Positions 1-7,919 of a stretch of DNA of 37,984 nucleotides are shown here, piece by piece (position 1 is the first letter of the stretch; each line of letters begins with the position of its first letter). Location: the NCBI GenBank assembly GCA_937918905.1, contig CAKZSH010000118.1:1-37984 (forward strand), read 5' to 3'. The notes below the pieces were generated by a model. That model was not told where the DNA came from and did not search any database. It saw only the letters and a list, made by a program, of their open reading frames with translations. Origin of the DNA: an uncultured Saprospiraceae bacterium. Its GTDB lineage: Bacteria; Bacteroidota; Bacteroidia; Chitinophagales; Saprospiraceae. Position numbers and translations under genes: made by a program.

Positions 1-776
1 GTAAAATAAACACAAGTCAGGAATGGATTTTTTTCCAAAACCGCATTCATATAAGTGTCGATTTTTTCTTGATTATTTTCTCCTACACTTAATAATAGCA
101 TCACCTCTCCCGTAGTCGAAGTTCTGACAATCATATTTCGAAGGAAGCCTGTATTTTTTCGAACATCATAAAAAGTCAAACCTTGCTCTATTGCAATCGT
201 CTTCATTGAATTTCGCAATTGATTGGAAGGTTCTGCTTGCAAATGACATTCATTGATATTTAAAATTTTATCAAATGCGCCTGCTCTGTGGAATCCTAAA
301 ACATCTTCTACATTCGAAATGTCACTGTTCAACTCTTCATAAGTCAACCATCTTTTATTGGAAAATGAAAACTCTAATTTGTTTCGATAATGAGAAGGTT
401 CTTCGCAAGGAAGGATATCTTTGAATTCTCCGATTTCTACTTTTCCGATTCTTCGAAGTGCGTTGTCTACGATGTCTTGTTTGTATTCGATTTGCTTTTC
501 GTAAGGAATGTGTTGAAATTTGCAGCCACCGCATGTTCCAAAATGTTCGCAGAATGGTTCTGCTCGATCATCGGAGTATTTTACGATTTTTTGTACGGAG
601 CCTTGGAGATAGGCTCTTCTTTTTTTATAAATTAAAACATCAACGACATCGCCCGGTGCTACATCATCTACAAATATTACTCGTCCTGTTTCGTCTCTTG
701 TCACTCCTTTGCCTTTGTCGGCGATACCTGTGATCGTGAGGTTTTCGATTACTTTCTTTTTGAATTTTCGTCCCAT
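1..776 (-). CDS. rlmD: RlmD/TrmA-family RNA (uracil-5-)-methyltransferase, partial
   Basis: The minus strand is open from an ATG at 776 to the window edge (258 codons), so the C-terminal catalytic part is missing. The N-terminus reads MGRKFKKKV and continues as a TRAM-like beta barrel (about residues 8-65). A CEHFGTCGGC motif follows, with Cys76, Cys82 and Cys85, and a fourth cysteine in NECHL at Cys177. This is the four-cysteine iron-sulfur pattern of the RumA/RlmD/RlmCD group, which methylates C5 of uridine in 23S rRNA with S-adenosylmethionine. The HYRNKLEFSF stretch is also typical of the family. The SAM-binding and catalytic cysteine motifs lie outside the window, so the exact rRNA target cannot be fixed; RlmC/RlmCD or a tRNA enzyme remains possible. 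A long hairpin separates it from the co-directional RDD gene upstream. Confidence 0.88.
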   Translation of the reverse strand, partial: MGRKFKKKVIENLTITGIADKGKGVTRDETGRVIFVDDVAPGDVVDVLIYKKRRAYLQGSVQKIVKYSDDRAEPFCEHFGTCGGCKFQHIPYEKQIEYKQDIVDNALRRIGKVEIGEFKDILPCEEPSHYRNKLEFSFSNKRWLTYEELNSDISNVEDVLGFHRAGAFDKILNINECHLQAEPSNQLRNSMKTIAIEQGLTFYDVRKNTGFLRNMIVRTSTTGEVMLLLSVGENNQEKIDTYMNAVLEKNPFLTCVYF

Positions 777-788
777 TTTAATGTTTAA

Positions 789-894
789 CCACATAGTACA
801 CAATAGGTATTTTCACAATAGAACACATAGGTCGAATAACGAAATTATTTCTATGTGTTTTCTATTGTGAAAATACCTATTGTGCACTATGTGG
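789..894 (-). repeat. Long inverted repeat between RDD gene and rlmD
   Basis: The arms at 789-830 and 851-894 are complementary over about 42 bases, with one mismatch and one 2-base indel. The 20-base loop contains CGAATAAC (833-840). The arms are built from repeated CACATAG and CACAATAG words. In the minus-strand transcript it begins 8 bases after the RDD stop and ends 12 bases before the rlmD start, so it could terminate transcription or be a processing or stability site. There is no clean T-run at its end, so a simple intrinsic terminator is uncertain. Confidence 0.8.
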
Positions 895-902
895 CTCAAA
901 GT

Positions 903-1643
903 TTATCTCGTTAAAACAATATAATCCCGAATCAAAGTTTTTAAAAACTCAATTTTATTCGGAGGTATTTTTTCTAAATCTAATTCATCTTTTAAGCGCA
1001 CTACCAAATCGTTTACTACATCTCGATGCGCTTGATTTCGATATAATCTTGATCGTGTGATAATTGATTTTATCAACAACATATCTTGTTCTCTTAATTT
1101 TCGAACTGCTGGAAATTGTGGTTCGTAATCTTCGATAGAATTAATTTTTAAAATATCCTCCAATCGAAAACGTAAATTAAATCGAACTCGAATAACTGTT
1201 GTGTTCGCAGTCATATCTCCTAGTCGTTGTCCTTTGGCAGAAGAACTAATTAATAAATTAGCGATCACTCCAAATGAAAACAAAATATCAATAATGTAAA
1301 AAACCGAACGCAATAAATATTCACTCAACCCAGGTTCTTGTCCATCCAATCGAACCACTTTTATTCCTACCGCTTTTTTCCCCCATGACTGTCCATCTGC
1401 AAGAATTTCTGAAAACAATTGGTAAAAAATAAAAAAACTAAACATCACAATAGATAATAAACCATAGTTATCTATTTGTAAAAGTGCATCCCGAAATCCT
1501 GTTGCCATAGTAAATGCAATAATCACACAGATCACATACACAATCACAAAATCTATAAAAAACGCTAAGATACGTTCCCGCAAGGTGGCGAGTTCATATT
1601 CAATCGTAACATTTTGTGTGGTTCTTATATCTATCGTTTTCAT
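903..1643 (-). CDS. RDD family membrane protein
   Basis: The 246-residue protein has the RDD-family layout. Near the N-terminus is RERILAFFIDF leading into the first membrane helix (about 28-47), with a second helix near 62-80. Then come the family signature GQSWGKKAVGIKVVRLDG (about 105-122), another hydrophobic pair around 130-155, and KGQRLGDMTANTTVIR. The last 80 residues are a charged cytoplasmic tail. RDD proteins are small integral membrane proteins; some act as cation/proton exchangers, but most, including those in this gene set, have no proven role. It is divergent from the SpoIIM-like, DUF4129 and DUF4350 genes, an arrangement common in Bacteroidota, which suggests a shared envelope function. 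ATG start; no convincing promoter was seen in 1644-1879. Confidence 0.85.
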   Translation of the reverse strand: MKTIDIRTTQNVTIEYELATLRERILAFFIDFVIVYVICVIIAFTMATGFRDALLQIDNYGLLSIVMFSFFIFYQLFSEILADGQSWGKKAVGIKVVRLDGQEPGLSEYLLRSVFYIIDILFSFGVIANLLISSSAKGQRLGDMTANTTVIRVRFNLRFRLEDILKINSIEDYEPQFPAVRKLREQDMLLIKSIITRSRLYRNQAHRDVVNDLVVRLKDELDLEKIPPNKIEFLKTLIRDYIVLTR

Positions 1644-1879
1644 ATTTTTTTATTTTACATTATAACTATTATCATTTAAAAGTAGCGTTATCTGTTTAAA
1701 AATTAGAGAACTTTTTATTGTTAGTCCTAGTTAAACGTATAATCGTCTTTAAATTTTTCAATGAAATACAAAAATGTGGATTTTTGTTAATATTTTTAGG
1801 TTTAATTGACGAATTAAGATTTTTTACGTTTAAAAGATAAGACTACCTCGTTTAACTTATCAATTTCATATTAAAAGCT

Positions 1880-3766
1880 ATGCGCGAAACAAGTTTCATA
1901 AAACAAAATAAAGAAAAGTGGAAGGAGTTTGAAAATGATCTCAATAAAGAAAATGGAGATCCAGACAAATTAAGCGACCTCTTTATCCAAATCACCGATG
2001 ACCTTTCCTACTCTCGAACATTTTATCCCAATCGTTCGGTTAGAGTGTATTTGAATAATATCGCTCAACAAGTTTTTTATTCCATTTATAAAAATAGAAA
2101 AACGCACGTAGGTCGATTGACTTATTTTTGGACGCATGAACTCCCCTACATGGTGTGGGAAGCACGTCGAGAATTTCGGTTGGCATTTTGGGTTTTTGTA
2201 TTGGCATTTAGTATTGGAATGTTGTCATGTGCGATGGATGCCGAATTTCCGAGAATTGTACTGGGAGATAATTATGTGGACATGACTATCGAGAATATCG
2301 AATCAGGTGACCCGATGGCAGTTTACAAACAGAAAGGAGAATTTGGAATGTCGGTCGGGATTACGATAAATAATCTCTGGGTCGCCTTTCAAACTTTTGC
2401 CTTGGGCGTATTTTTCGCATTGGGTACTTTATTTTACCTCATCAAAAATGCGATCATGGTCGGCGCATTTCAGTTTTTCTTTTATGAACAAGGCGTATTT
2501 TTGGAATCCTTTTTAACCATTTGGATTCATGGAACTTTAGAAATTTCTGCTATCGTAATTGCCGCCGCTGCCGGACTGACGATGGGAAAAGGTTTGGTCT
2601 TCCCTGGAACTTTGACGAGGATGCAAGCCTTTCAAATCTCTGCAAGACGTGGTGTAAAAATAATGTTGGGAATCGTTCCTATTTTTATTATTGCAGGATT
2701 CTTAGAAGGTTACATGACTCGCCAAACTGAAACACCTGATATCATTCGGGGAATATTCATTTTCCTTTGTTTAGCATTTGTGATTTTATACTTTTGGTGG
2801 CTGCCTAATAAAAGAGGAAAAGAAGGACTTTTGGTTCAACCAAAAGATGCTCGACTTCCTGCTGATGATTCTCAAATTATTGACTTCACAAGAATCAAAT
2901 CTTCGGGAGAAATCTTCTCTGACATTTTTATTTTTTACAAAAAAAATCTAGGAGCGATTGGAAGTATTGCAGTTGCAAGTGCATTGTTATATTGTGGAAT
3001 GACATTTACCTTTGCGGAAGCCTCTCCAAGTGAAATGTTCAATTTCCCTCAAAGTATGTTTGGAACAATGTCAGTCTTGCACAAGTTTTTTATCAATGAA
3101 TCTATTCCTTATCTCTTTATTCTAAATACATTTATTTTTTCTTGTTTGACTTTTGTGAGTTTTACTTTTTTGGTAAAAACTGCAGAAGAAAAAGAGATTC
3201 ATCTTGAAGATGAAGAAAAACCTAAACAGACTACACTTCGACATGTTTTAAATTTCTTAAAAATATTGGTAGTTGTATTTGCAATGAACTTAGTAGTCTT
3301 GACTCAGTCTTGGTATACTGTTGTATTGTTAATTCCAGTTTTATTTCCAATCCTGATTCTATGGATGTATATCATGTGTAAAGAAAACAAAGGATTGATT
3401 ACAGGATTAGGAAGAACCGTTTTTCTTTTAGGCAGTTCATTTGGAAAATTATTGGGTACCTACTTATTGACTTTAGCGATAGGAGTTTCCTTCTTTTTGA
3501 TAACGGACACCTCCTTGATTTGGATTTATGTGTCATTGGTGAGTATGAACTTGGCATTGGAACAAGAGATGATGGATCAATTTACAATCATCTCATTGAC
3601 CTTTATTGCCATGACTGTTTTATATTTAATCTATCCATTAATCATCAATGGAATTGGATTATTGTACCACACATTAGTAGAAGTGAAAGAAGCAAGCACT
3701 TTGAAAAAACGAATTCGAAACATTGGCAAATCCAGATCAATTCAAGGAATGCTTCGAGAAAGTTAA
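1880..3766 (+). CDS. SpoIIM-like (stage II sporulation protein M) membrane protein with long C-terminal membrane extension
   Basis: The 628-residue protein falls into two parts. Residues 1-100 are cytosolic and rich in Lys/Glu/Arg. Residues about 102-310 match the SpoIIM family: a first helix at 102-118, helices at 165-200, and the hallmark HGTLEISAIVIAAAAG segment from His217, followed by GKGLVFPG. Residues 345-628 add at least five more hydrophobic helices after a polar linker and are not part of a standard SpoIIM protein, which is usually near 320 residues in this phylum. The extension resembles multi-helix DUF4013-like membrane proteins, but that is only a guess. Despite the name, nothing here indicates sporulation. 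The next gene starts 6-45 bases downstream, so an operon with DUF4129 and DUF4350 is likely. Confidence 0.82.
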   Translation: MRETSFIKQNKEKWKEFENDLNKENGDPDKLSDLFIQITDDLSYSRTFYPNRSVRVYLNNIAQQVFYSIYKNRKTHVGRLTYFWTHELPYMVWEARREFRLAFWVFVLAFSIGMLSCAMDAEFPRIVLGDNYVDMTIENIESGDPMAVYKQKGEFGMSVGITINNLWVAFQTFALGVFFALGTLFYLIKNAIMVGAFQFFFYEQGVFLESFLTIWIHGTLEISAIVIAAAAGLTMGKGLVFPGTLTRMQAFQISARRGVKIMLGIVPIFIIAGFLEGYMTRQTETPDIIRGIFIFLCLAFVILYFWWLPNKRGKEGLLVQPKDARLPADDSQIIDFTRIKSSGEIFSDIFIFYKKNLGAIGSIAVASALLYCGMTFTFAEASPSEMFNFPQSMFGTMSVLHKFFINESIPYLFILNTFIFSCLTFVSFTFLVKTAEEKEIHLEDEEKPKQTTLRHVLNFLKILVVVFAMNLVVLTQSWYTVVLLIPVLFPILILWMYIMCKENKGLITGLGRTVFLLGSSFGKLLGTYLLTLAIGVSFFLITDTSLIWIYVSLVSMNLALEQEMMDQFTIISLTFIAMTVLYLIYPLIINGIGLLYHTLVEVKEASTLKKRIRNIGKSRSIQGMLRES

Positions 3767-3811
3767 TTTTGAATGTGTCAAAATCTTGTATTCTTTAGAA
3801 CAATCAATAAA

Positions 3812-4612
3812 ATGAATAATTATTTTAAAATATTAAACAATGCTTTTACAAAATCCAGTTGGGTTTTGTTGGTGATATTGTTGTCGTCGAATATTGCATT
3901 TTCTTTTCAATCTATTCCTACAGAAAATTATATGAGTAGTGAGATTGTTGAGAAAAAATTTGATGAGTCCGCTTGGAAAAATGCAATTGAAGGAATCGAT
4001 TACAGCAACGCCCCTCCCAAAAAAGAAGTTGTTGATAAACCTGATGTAGAGGATGAGGAGGACGAACGAGTTTATGAAGATGAATCATTCACCCCTCCAC
4101 CTGACATGGGGAAATTTTGGAGAGGATTTTTTAAATTCTTTTTGATTGCCTTAGCTGTTGTGGTTTTGGCATTTATTATTGCCAACATGGTTGGAGCAGA
4201 AGGATGGTCATTGGCTCCTAGTAATCGAAAAATTGAAAAAGCAAAAAGCAGTATTCCAATTACTTTAGAAAACGTGGAGGATAATATTTACGAATCTGAT
4301 TTAGATCGATTTATCCGAGAGGCTTTGGAAAAAGAAAATTATACTCAAGCGGTACGATTATATTATCTAGCTATTATCAAAGAATTGTCTTTGAAAAAAT
4401 GGGTGAAATGGAAAAAAGATAAAACCAACCGTGACTACATGCGAGAGTTATCTAATACTACTTTTCAAAGTGGATTTAGAAATGTAACAAATGTATTTGA
4501 AAGAGTTTGGTATGGAAAACAAAACTTAGGTGGAAGTGATTTTAGAGGAAGTGTTCAACCCCAAATGAAAAATTTGCTTCAAGAATCTCAAAACGCCAGT
4601 AAAAAAGTATAA
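3812..4612 (+). CDS. DUF4129 domain protein, signal peptide plus one membrane helix
   Basis: Starting at the ATG at 3812 gives 266 residues that begin with a short charged stretch and a hydrophobic signal segment (SSWVLLVILLSSNIAFSFQS). An upstream in-frame ATG at 3773 would add 13 residues and spoil a normal signal peptide, so 3812 is preferred but not proven. An acidic, proline-rich linker (PDVEDEEDE) leads to a membrane helix near residues 103-123. The C-terminal part carries the DUF4129 signature, including FIREALEKENYTQAVRLYYL and a helical stretch around WKKDKTNRDYMREL. The family is found beside transglutaminase-like or SpoIIM/DUF4350 genes, and its role is unknown. It ends 2 bases before the DUF4350 gene. 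Confidence 0.8.
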   Translation: MNNYFKILNNAFTKSSWVLLVILLSSNIAFSFQSIPTENYMSSEIVEKKFDESAWKNAIEGIDYSNAPPKKEVVDKPDVEDEEDERVYEDESFTPPPDMGKFWRGFFKFFLIALAVVVLAFIIANMVGAEGWSLAPSNRKIEKAKSSIPITLENVEDNIYESDLDRFIREALEKENYTQAVRLYYLAIIKELSLKKWVKWKKDKTNRDYMRELSNTTFQSGFRNVTNVFERVWYGKQNLGGSDFRGSVQPQMKNLLQESQNASKKV

Positions 4613-4614
4613 GC

Positions 4615-5898
4615 ATGAAAGATAAAAAACCATTTATTATTCTTGGAATTGCTGCAGTCGTCTTGCTTCTACTTTTCGTTTTTTTACGAGGTGGAAATAC
4701 TCGCTTCGATTGGAGTGAAAACTATGAAGCTGAAAGCAAAGATCCTTATGGTAGTTTTGTCATCCATGAAATGTTGAAAAATTATTTTCCAGAAAATACT
4801 TTGACCGATATTTCTGATGGAGTCGATGGTGAATTGCCTTTAGGCGCAGGTGTAAAAAGTAATTATGTTTTCGTTGGAGAAAGTATGTTTTTGGATTCCG
4901 CAGATGTAACTACATTGTTAAATTATGTCAATGAAGGGAACAACGCATTCATTTCTAGCAAGACGATTCCTTTTGATTTGATGTTTGAACTTTACTATGA
5001 AGAATGTAATTTTGAGCCATGGGATGACTATGAAGGGTTCACGGACACAACTGTAGTTTTCAACTTTATTCATAACCAATTAAATAAAGAAAATGGTTAT
5101 AGCTATAAAGTTTTAGAGCAAACAAAAACGCTTAATTACGAATGGAATTATATTGATAGTTTGTATTTCTGCGACGAACCATACAGCTTTATAAAATTAG
5201 GTACACTTTCAGGCAACCGAGCTAATTTTGTAAAAAAAGAATATGGTGGAGGCGCATTTTATTTGCATACCACTCCGATGAATTTTACAAATTTCCAGTT
5301 ACTCGACAAGATAGGTGTGGAATATGCTAACAATGTATTTTCACATTTGGATGATGGTGATATTTATTGGGATGAATATAGTCGTGTGGGTGAAGGATTT
5401 GGACGAGCTTATAATCGAAGAAGAAGTGGCGGGGGAAGTCGTTCAATCGCTTCTGAGGAATCTTTGAAATATATTTTAGCACAACCTAGTTTAGCTTGGG
5501 CTTGGTATTTGGCAATTAGCATGGGATTCTTATATCTATTTTTTAGAGCCAAAAGAAAGCAACGAATCATTCCTGTTTTGGAACAAAATGAGAATACTTC
5601 TTTCGAATTTATTTCTACAATAGGACGATTATATTTTTTGCAAAATGATCATAAAAAATTATGTGCTCAAAAAATGAAATTATTCTTATCCTATATTCGA
5701 GATCGATACAACTTGAATACTACAAATGTAAATGACGAATTCAAAAAGAAGTTAATTGCTAAATCAGAAATTACACCAATTGTAATTGATAATATATTTG
5801 GATTTTATAAAAATATAAACACCTCTCCATTCGTATCGGAACAAACGCTAATTGAGTTCCATCAAAAGATGGATGAGTTTTATAAAAATTGTAAATAA
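4615..5898 (+). CDS. DUF4350 domain membrane protein
   Basis: The 427-residue protein has an N-terminal membrane anchor (about residues 6-25) and a 260-residue extracytoplasmic region. That region begins with the DUF4350 pattern, in which DPYGSFVIHEMLKNYFP is followed by an alternating beta/alpha segment resembling the GATase-like fold of this family. A Gly/Ser/Arg-rich patch lies near residues 265-280. A second membrane helix (about 292-312) is followed by a basic cytosolic tail of about 110 residues. It is the third gene of the SpoIIM-like set. In related clusters a MoxR-type ATPase and a DUF58 protein usually come next; here they are absent and hairpins and rhomboid genes follow. Function unknown. 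Confidence 0.8.
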   Translation: MKDKKPFIILGIAAVVLLLLFVFLRGGNTRFDWSENYEAESKDPYGSFVIHEMLKNYFPENTLTDISDGVDGELPLGAGVKSNYVFVGESMFLDSADVTTLLNYVNEGNNAFISSKTIPFDLMFELYYEECNFEPWDDYEGFTDTTVVFNFIHNQLNKENGYSYKVLEQTKTLNYEWNYIDSLYFCDEPYSFIKLGTLSGNRANFVKKEYGGGAFYLHTTPMNFTNFQLLDKIGVEYANNVFSHLDDGDIYWDEYSRVGEGFGRAYNRRRSGGGSRSIASEESLKYILAQPSLAWAWYLAISMGFLYLFFRAKRKQRIIPVLEQNENTSFEFISTIGRLYFLQNDHKKLCAQKMKLFLSYIRDRYNLNTTNVNDEFKKKLIAKSEITPIVIDNIFGFYKNINTSPFVSEQTLIEFHQKMDEFYKNCK

Positions 5899-5914
5899 CC
5901 CTTCTTTCATATTG

Positions 5915-5945
5915 CCTGTGTCACAGTTTGAAACTGTGACACAGG
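5915..5945 (+). terminator. Perfect 15-bp palindromic hairpin after DUF4350 gene
   Basis: The arms CCTGTGTCACAGTTT and AAACTGTGACACAGG are perfectly complementary around a single central G, 16 bases after the DUF4350 stop. It is probably the 3-prime hairpin of the SpoIIM-like/DUF4129/DUF4350 operon, although only a short mixed sequence rather than a T-run follows. Its symmetry would also suit a dimeric DNA-binding protein. Confidence 0.55.
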
Positions 5946-6009
5946 TATTCGTCGAAACCCCATCTATTCTTTTCTCAAAAATGATTACCTTTCACATCAT
6001 TAAAAAAAG

Positions 6010-6111
6010 GTTCTTTGACAAATTCCGTATTTTGAGTCAGTTAAAAGTTGAAATCCTACCTTTGCCGGCAGGCTTCCAACTTTTAACTGACCACGGAATT
6101 CGTCAAAGAAC
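6010..6111 (+). repeat. Long imperfect inverted repeat upstream of rhomboid gene
   Basis: Left arm 6010-6050 and right arm 6074-6111 pair as GTTCTTTGACRAATTCCGT and GTCAGTTAAAAGTTG blocks. A 7-base stretch on the left (ATTTTGA) is opposed by a single base on the right. The loop holds the small palindrome TGCCGGCA. It lies 22 bases before the first rhomboid start, so it could end upstream transcription or shape the leader of the rhomboid mRNA. Confidence 0.7.
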
Positions 6112-6133
6112 GTAAAAATAGTTTTCGAAAATT

Positions 6134-6760
6134 ATGATGCGTTTAACAGATGTCGTAAAGAATTTAATTATCATTAATGTTATCATTTTTGTAGTGTCGG
6201 TAATATTTTTTCAAGACCTACGAGGAATGTTAGCATTTCATTACCCAGATGGTGATGGAAATTTTCAACCTTTTCAAATTATCTCACACATGTTTATGCA
6301 TGGACAGACTAGAATGAATAGTTTGTTCTCTTCCCATTTAATATTCAATATGGTGGGTTTAGCATTTTTAGGGCCAGCATTAGAATCACTCTGGGGGTCA
6401 AAACGCTTTTTATTTTATTATTTATTTACTGGGGTTGGAGCTTTGTTTTTTAATGTCATCGTGTCCTATATTGAGATTAATTATTTTGGCGGATACCCTG
6501 GAGCAGTTTGGGGAGCATCAGGAGCAATATTTGGAATACTGCTTGCTTTCGGGATGAAGTTTCCTAATTTAGAATTGAGTATGCTAATCATCCCGATAAG
6601 GGCAAAAGCAAAATACTTTGTTGCTGTTTATGCAATGATCGAATTATTCTTTGGTCTATCTGGAATGCAAACAGGGATAGCTCACTTTGCACATTTAGGC
6701 GGTGCAGTTGCAGGACTGATTCTTATTTTATATTGGAATAAATATGGGTCAAACCTTTGA
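6134..6760 (+). CDS. Rhomboid family intramembrane serine protease (first copy)
   Basis: The 208-residue, six-helix protein has the rhomboid catalytic pattern. GASGAIFG places the nucleophile at Ser129, and HFAHLGG places the catalytic base at His187. HLIFN provides His68 and Asn72 of the HxxxN oxyanion motif. There is almost nothing outside the membrane core, as in compact bacterial rhomboids. It would cleave membrane-spanning substrates within or next to the bilayer; its substrates are unknown. A second rhomboid lies 137 bases downstream with its own promoter. Two consecutive ATGs (6134, 6137) are possible starts. Confidence 0.92.
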   Translation: MMRLTDVVKNLIIINVIIFVVSVIFFQDLRGMLAFHYPDGDGNFQPFQIISHMFMHGQTRMNSLFSSHLIFNMVGLAFLGPALESLWGSKRFLFYYLFTGVGALFFNVIVSYIEINYFGGYPGAVWGASGAIFGILLAFGMKFPNLELSMLIIPIRAKAKYFVAVYAMIELFFGLSGMQTGIAHFAHLGGAVAGLILILYWNKYGSNL

Positions 6761-6832
6761 TACATTAAGAAAAATGCAACTCAAACGAATAAAAATTGTT
6801 TAATCAAAAAGAAAATAAGATACTGAAATAGA

Positions 6833-6864
6833 TTTGTTATATTTTCCTCAAGTGTTTAAATTTG
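6833..6864 (+). promoter_or_regulatory. Bacteroidota-type promoter of second rhomboid gene
   Basis: TTTG at 6833-6836 and TAAATTTG at 6857-6864 are separated by 20 bases, a full match to the -33 TTTG / -7 TAnnTTTG pattern of this phylum. Transcription should start near 6871, giving a leader of about 27 bases before the ATG at 6898. Confidence 0.65.
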
Positions 6865-6897
6865 TACGCGATTAAAGATTATCAAAAAACTTAATTT

Positions 6898-7878
6898 ATG
6901 GTTACCTCAATTTGGGAAGATGTTAAAAAAGAATTTAGTAGTGGAAATATGATTACTCGGTTAATCATAATTAACATCGCTGTGTTTGTGGTAATCAATA
7001 TTGTTAAGTTAGGATATTCCATTTCTTCAGCAGGAGCACCTCCAACTGAAAATGGATTCGATGATTTCCTTCACCTTTTTTGTATGTCTTCTGATGGGTG
7101 GTATGTATTGACGCATCCTTGGGTTCCATTTACAAGTATGTTTCTGCATGAAGGGTTTTGGCATATTCTCTGGAACATGTTATTTCTTTATTGGTTTGGA
7201 AAAATAGTAGGTGGGTTTATTGGAGATCATCATGTCTTGCCACTTTATCTTTTAAGCGGATTGGCTGGTGGCTTTGCATTTTATTTAAGTGATGTACTTA
7301 TTTACGATAAAGTCAATTTTGCGTTGGGAGCATCGGGAGCAGTTAATGGAATCATCCTTGCCTCGGCCGTCATCGCACCTGACTATATCATGCGACTACT
7401 ATTTATAGGTGATGTCAAACTCAAATATATTGTTGCAGTCTTGATCTTCTTGGACATGATTGCTATAGCCAATGTAAGTAATACAGGAGGGCATTTTGCT
7501 CATTTAGGAGGGGCATTGTTTGGATGGTTTTATATCTTCCAATTGCGTTCAGGCGGAACAGATTTGTCTACACCAGTCAATAATATCATAGGAGCATTCC
7601 AAGGATTTTTTCAAAATATTTACAATTCTATTACTGGTAAAAAAAGTAAACTGAGAGTCGAATATAAAAACCAACAAGGAACAAAAACTAAAACTACTAA
7701 GAGTCGAACTTCTACTTTGGGTAGTTTCCGAAACAGGGGAAATTCATCATCCGAAACTCATGGTCTTTCTCACCAAGAAAAACTAGATGCCATTCTTGAT
7801 AAAATTAGTAAGAAAGGAATGGAAAGCCTTACAGCCGAAGAAAAAGAATTTTTATTTAACGCAAGTAAAAATAAATAA
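6898..7878 (+). CDS. Rhomboid family intramembrane serine protease (second copy, with C-terminal tail)
   Basis: The 326-residue protein has a six-helix rhomboid core with GASGAVNG (Ser146) and HFAHLGG (His202), and HILWN giving Asn93. After the core (about residue 220), a basic, Ser/Thr-rich linker leads to a short helical C-terminal motif around KLDAILDKISKKGMESLTAEEKEFL. That motif is a common cytosolic tail of Bacteroidota rhomboids and looks like a small helix-turn-helix or adaptor segment. It differs from the upstream copy in the longer loop between helices 1 and 2 and in this tail, so the two are probably old paralogues with different substrates. Its own promoter lies just upstream, and the next gene may be co-transcribed. 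Confidence 0.93.
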   Translation: MVTSIWEDVKKEFSSGNMITRLIIINIAVFVVINIVKLGYSISSAGAPPTENGFDDFLHLFCMSSDGWYVLTHPWVPFTSMFLHEGFWHILWNMLFLYWFGKIVGGFIGDHHVLPLYLLSGLAGGFAFYLSDVLIYDKVNFALGASGAVNGIILASAVIAPDYIMRLLFIGDVKLKYIVAVLIFLDMIAIANVSNTGGHFAHLGGALFGWFYIFQLRSGGTDLSTPVNNIIGAFQGFFQNIYNSITGKKSKLRVEYKNQQGTKTKTTKSRTSTLGSFRNRGNSSSETHGLSHQEKLDAILDKISKKGMESLTAEEKEFLFNASKNK

Positions 7879-7919
7879 CCTGTAAATCCCTTATTCTAAT
7901 TTTCTAAATAACTAACACC

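Noticed and set aside
390-733. Plus-strand ORFs of 81 and 91 codons
   Set aside because: They lie opposite the open RlmD-type frame, which has clear cysteine and TRAM motifs; the plus-strand products look random.
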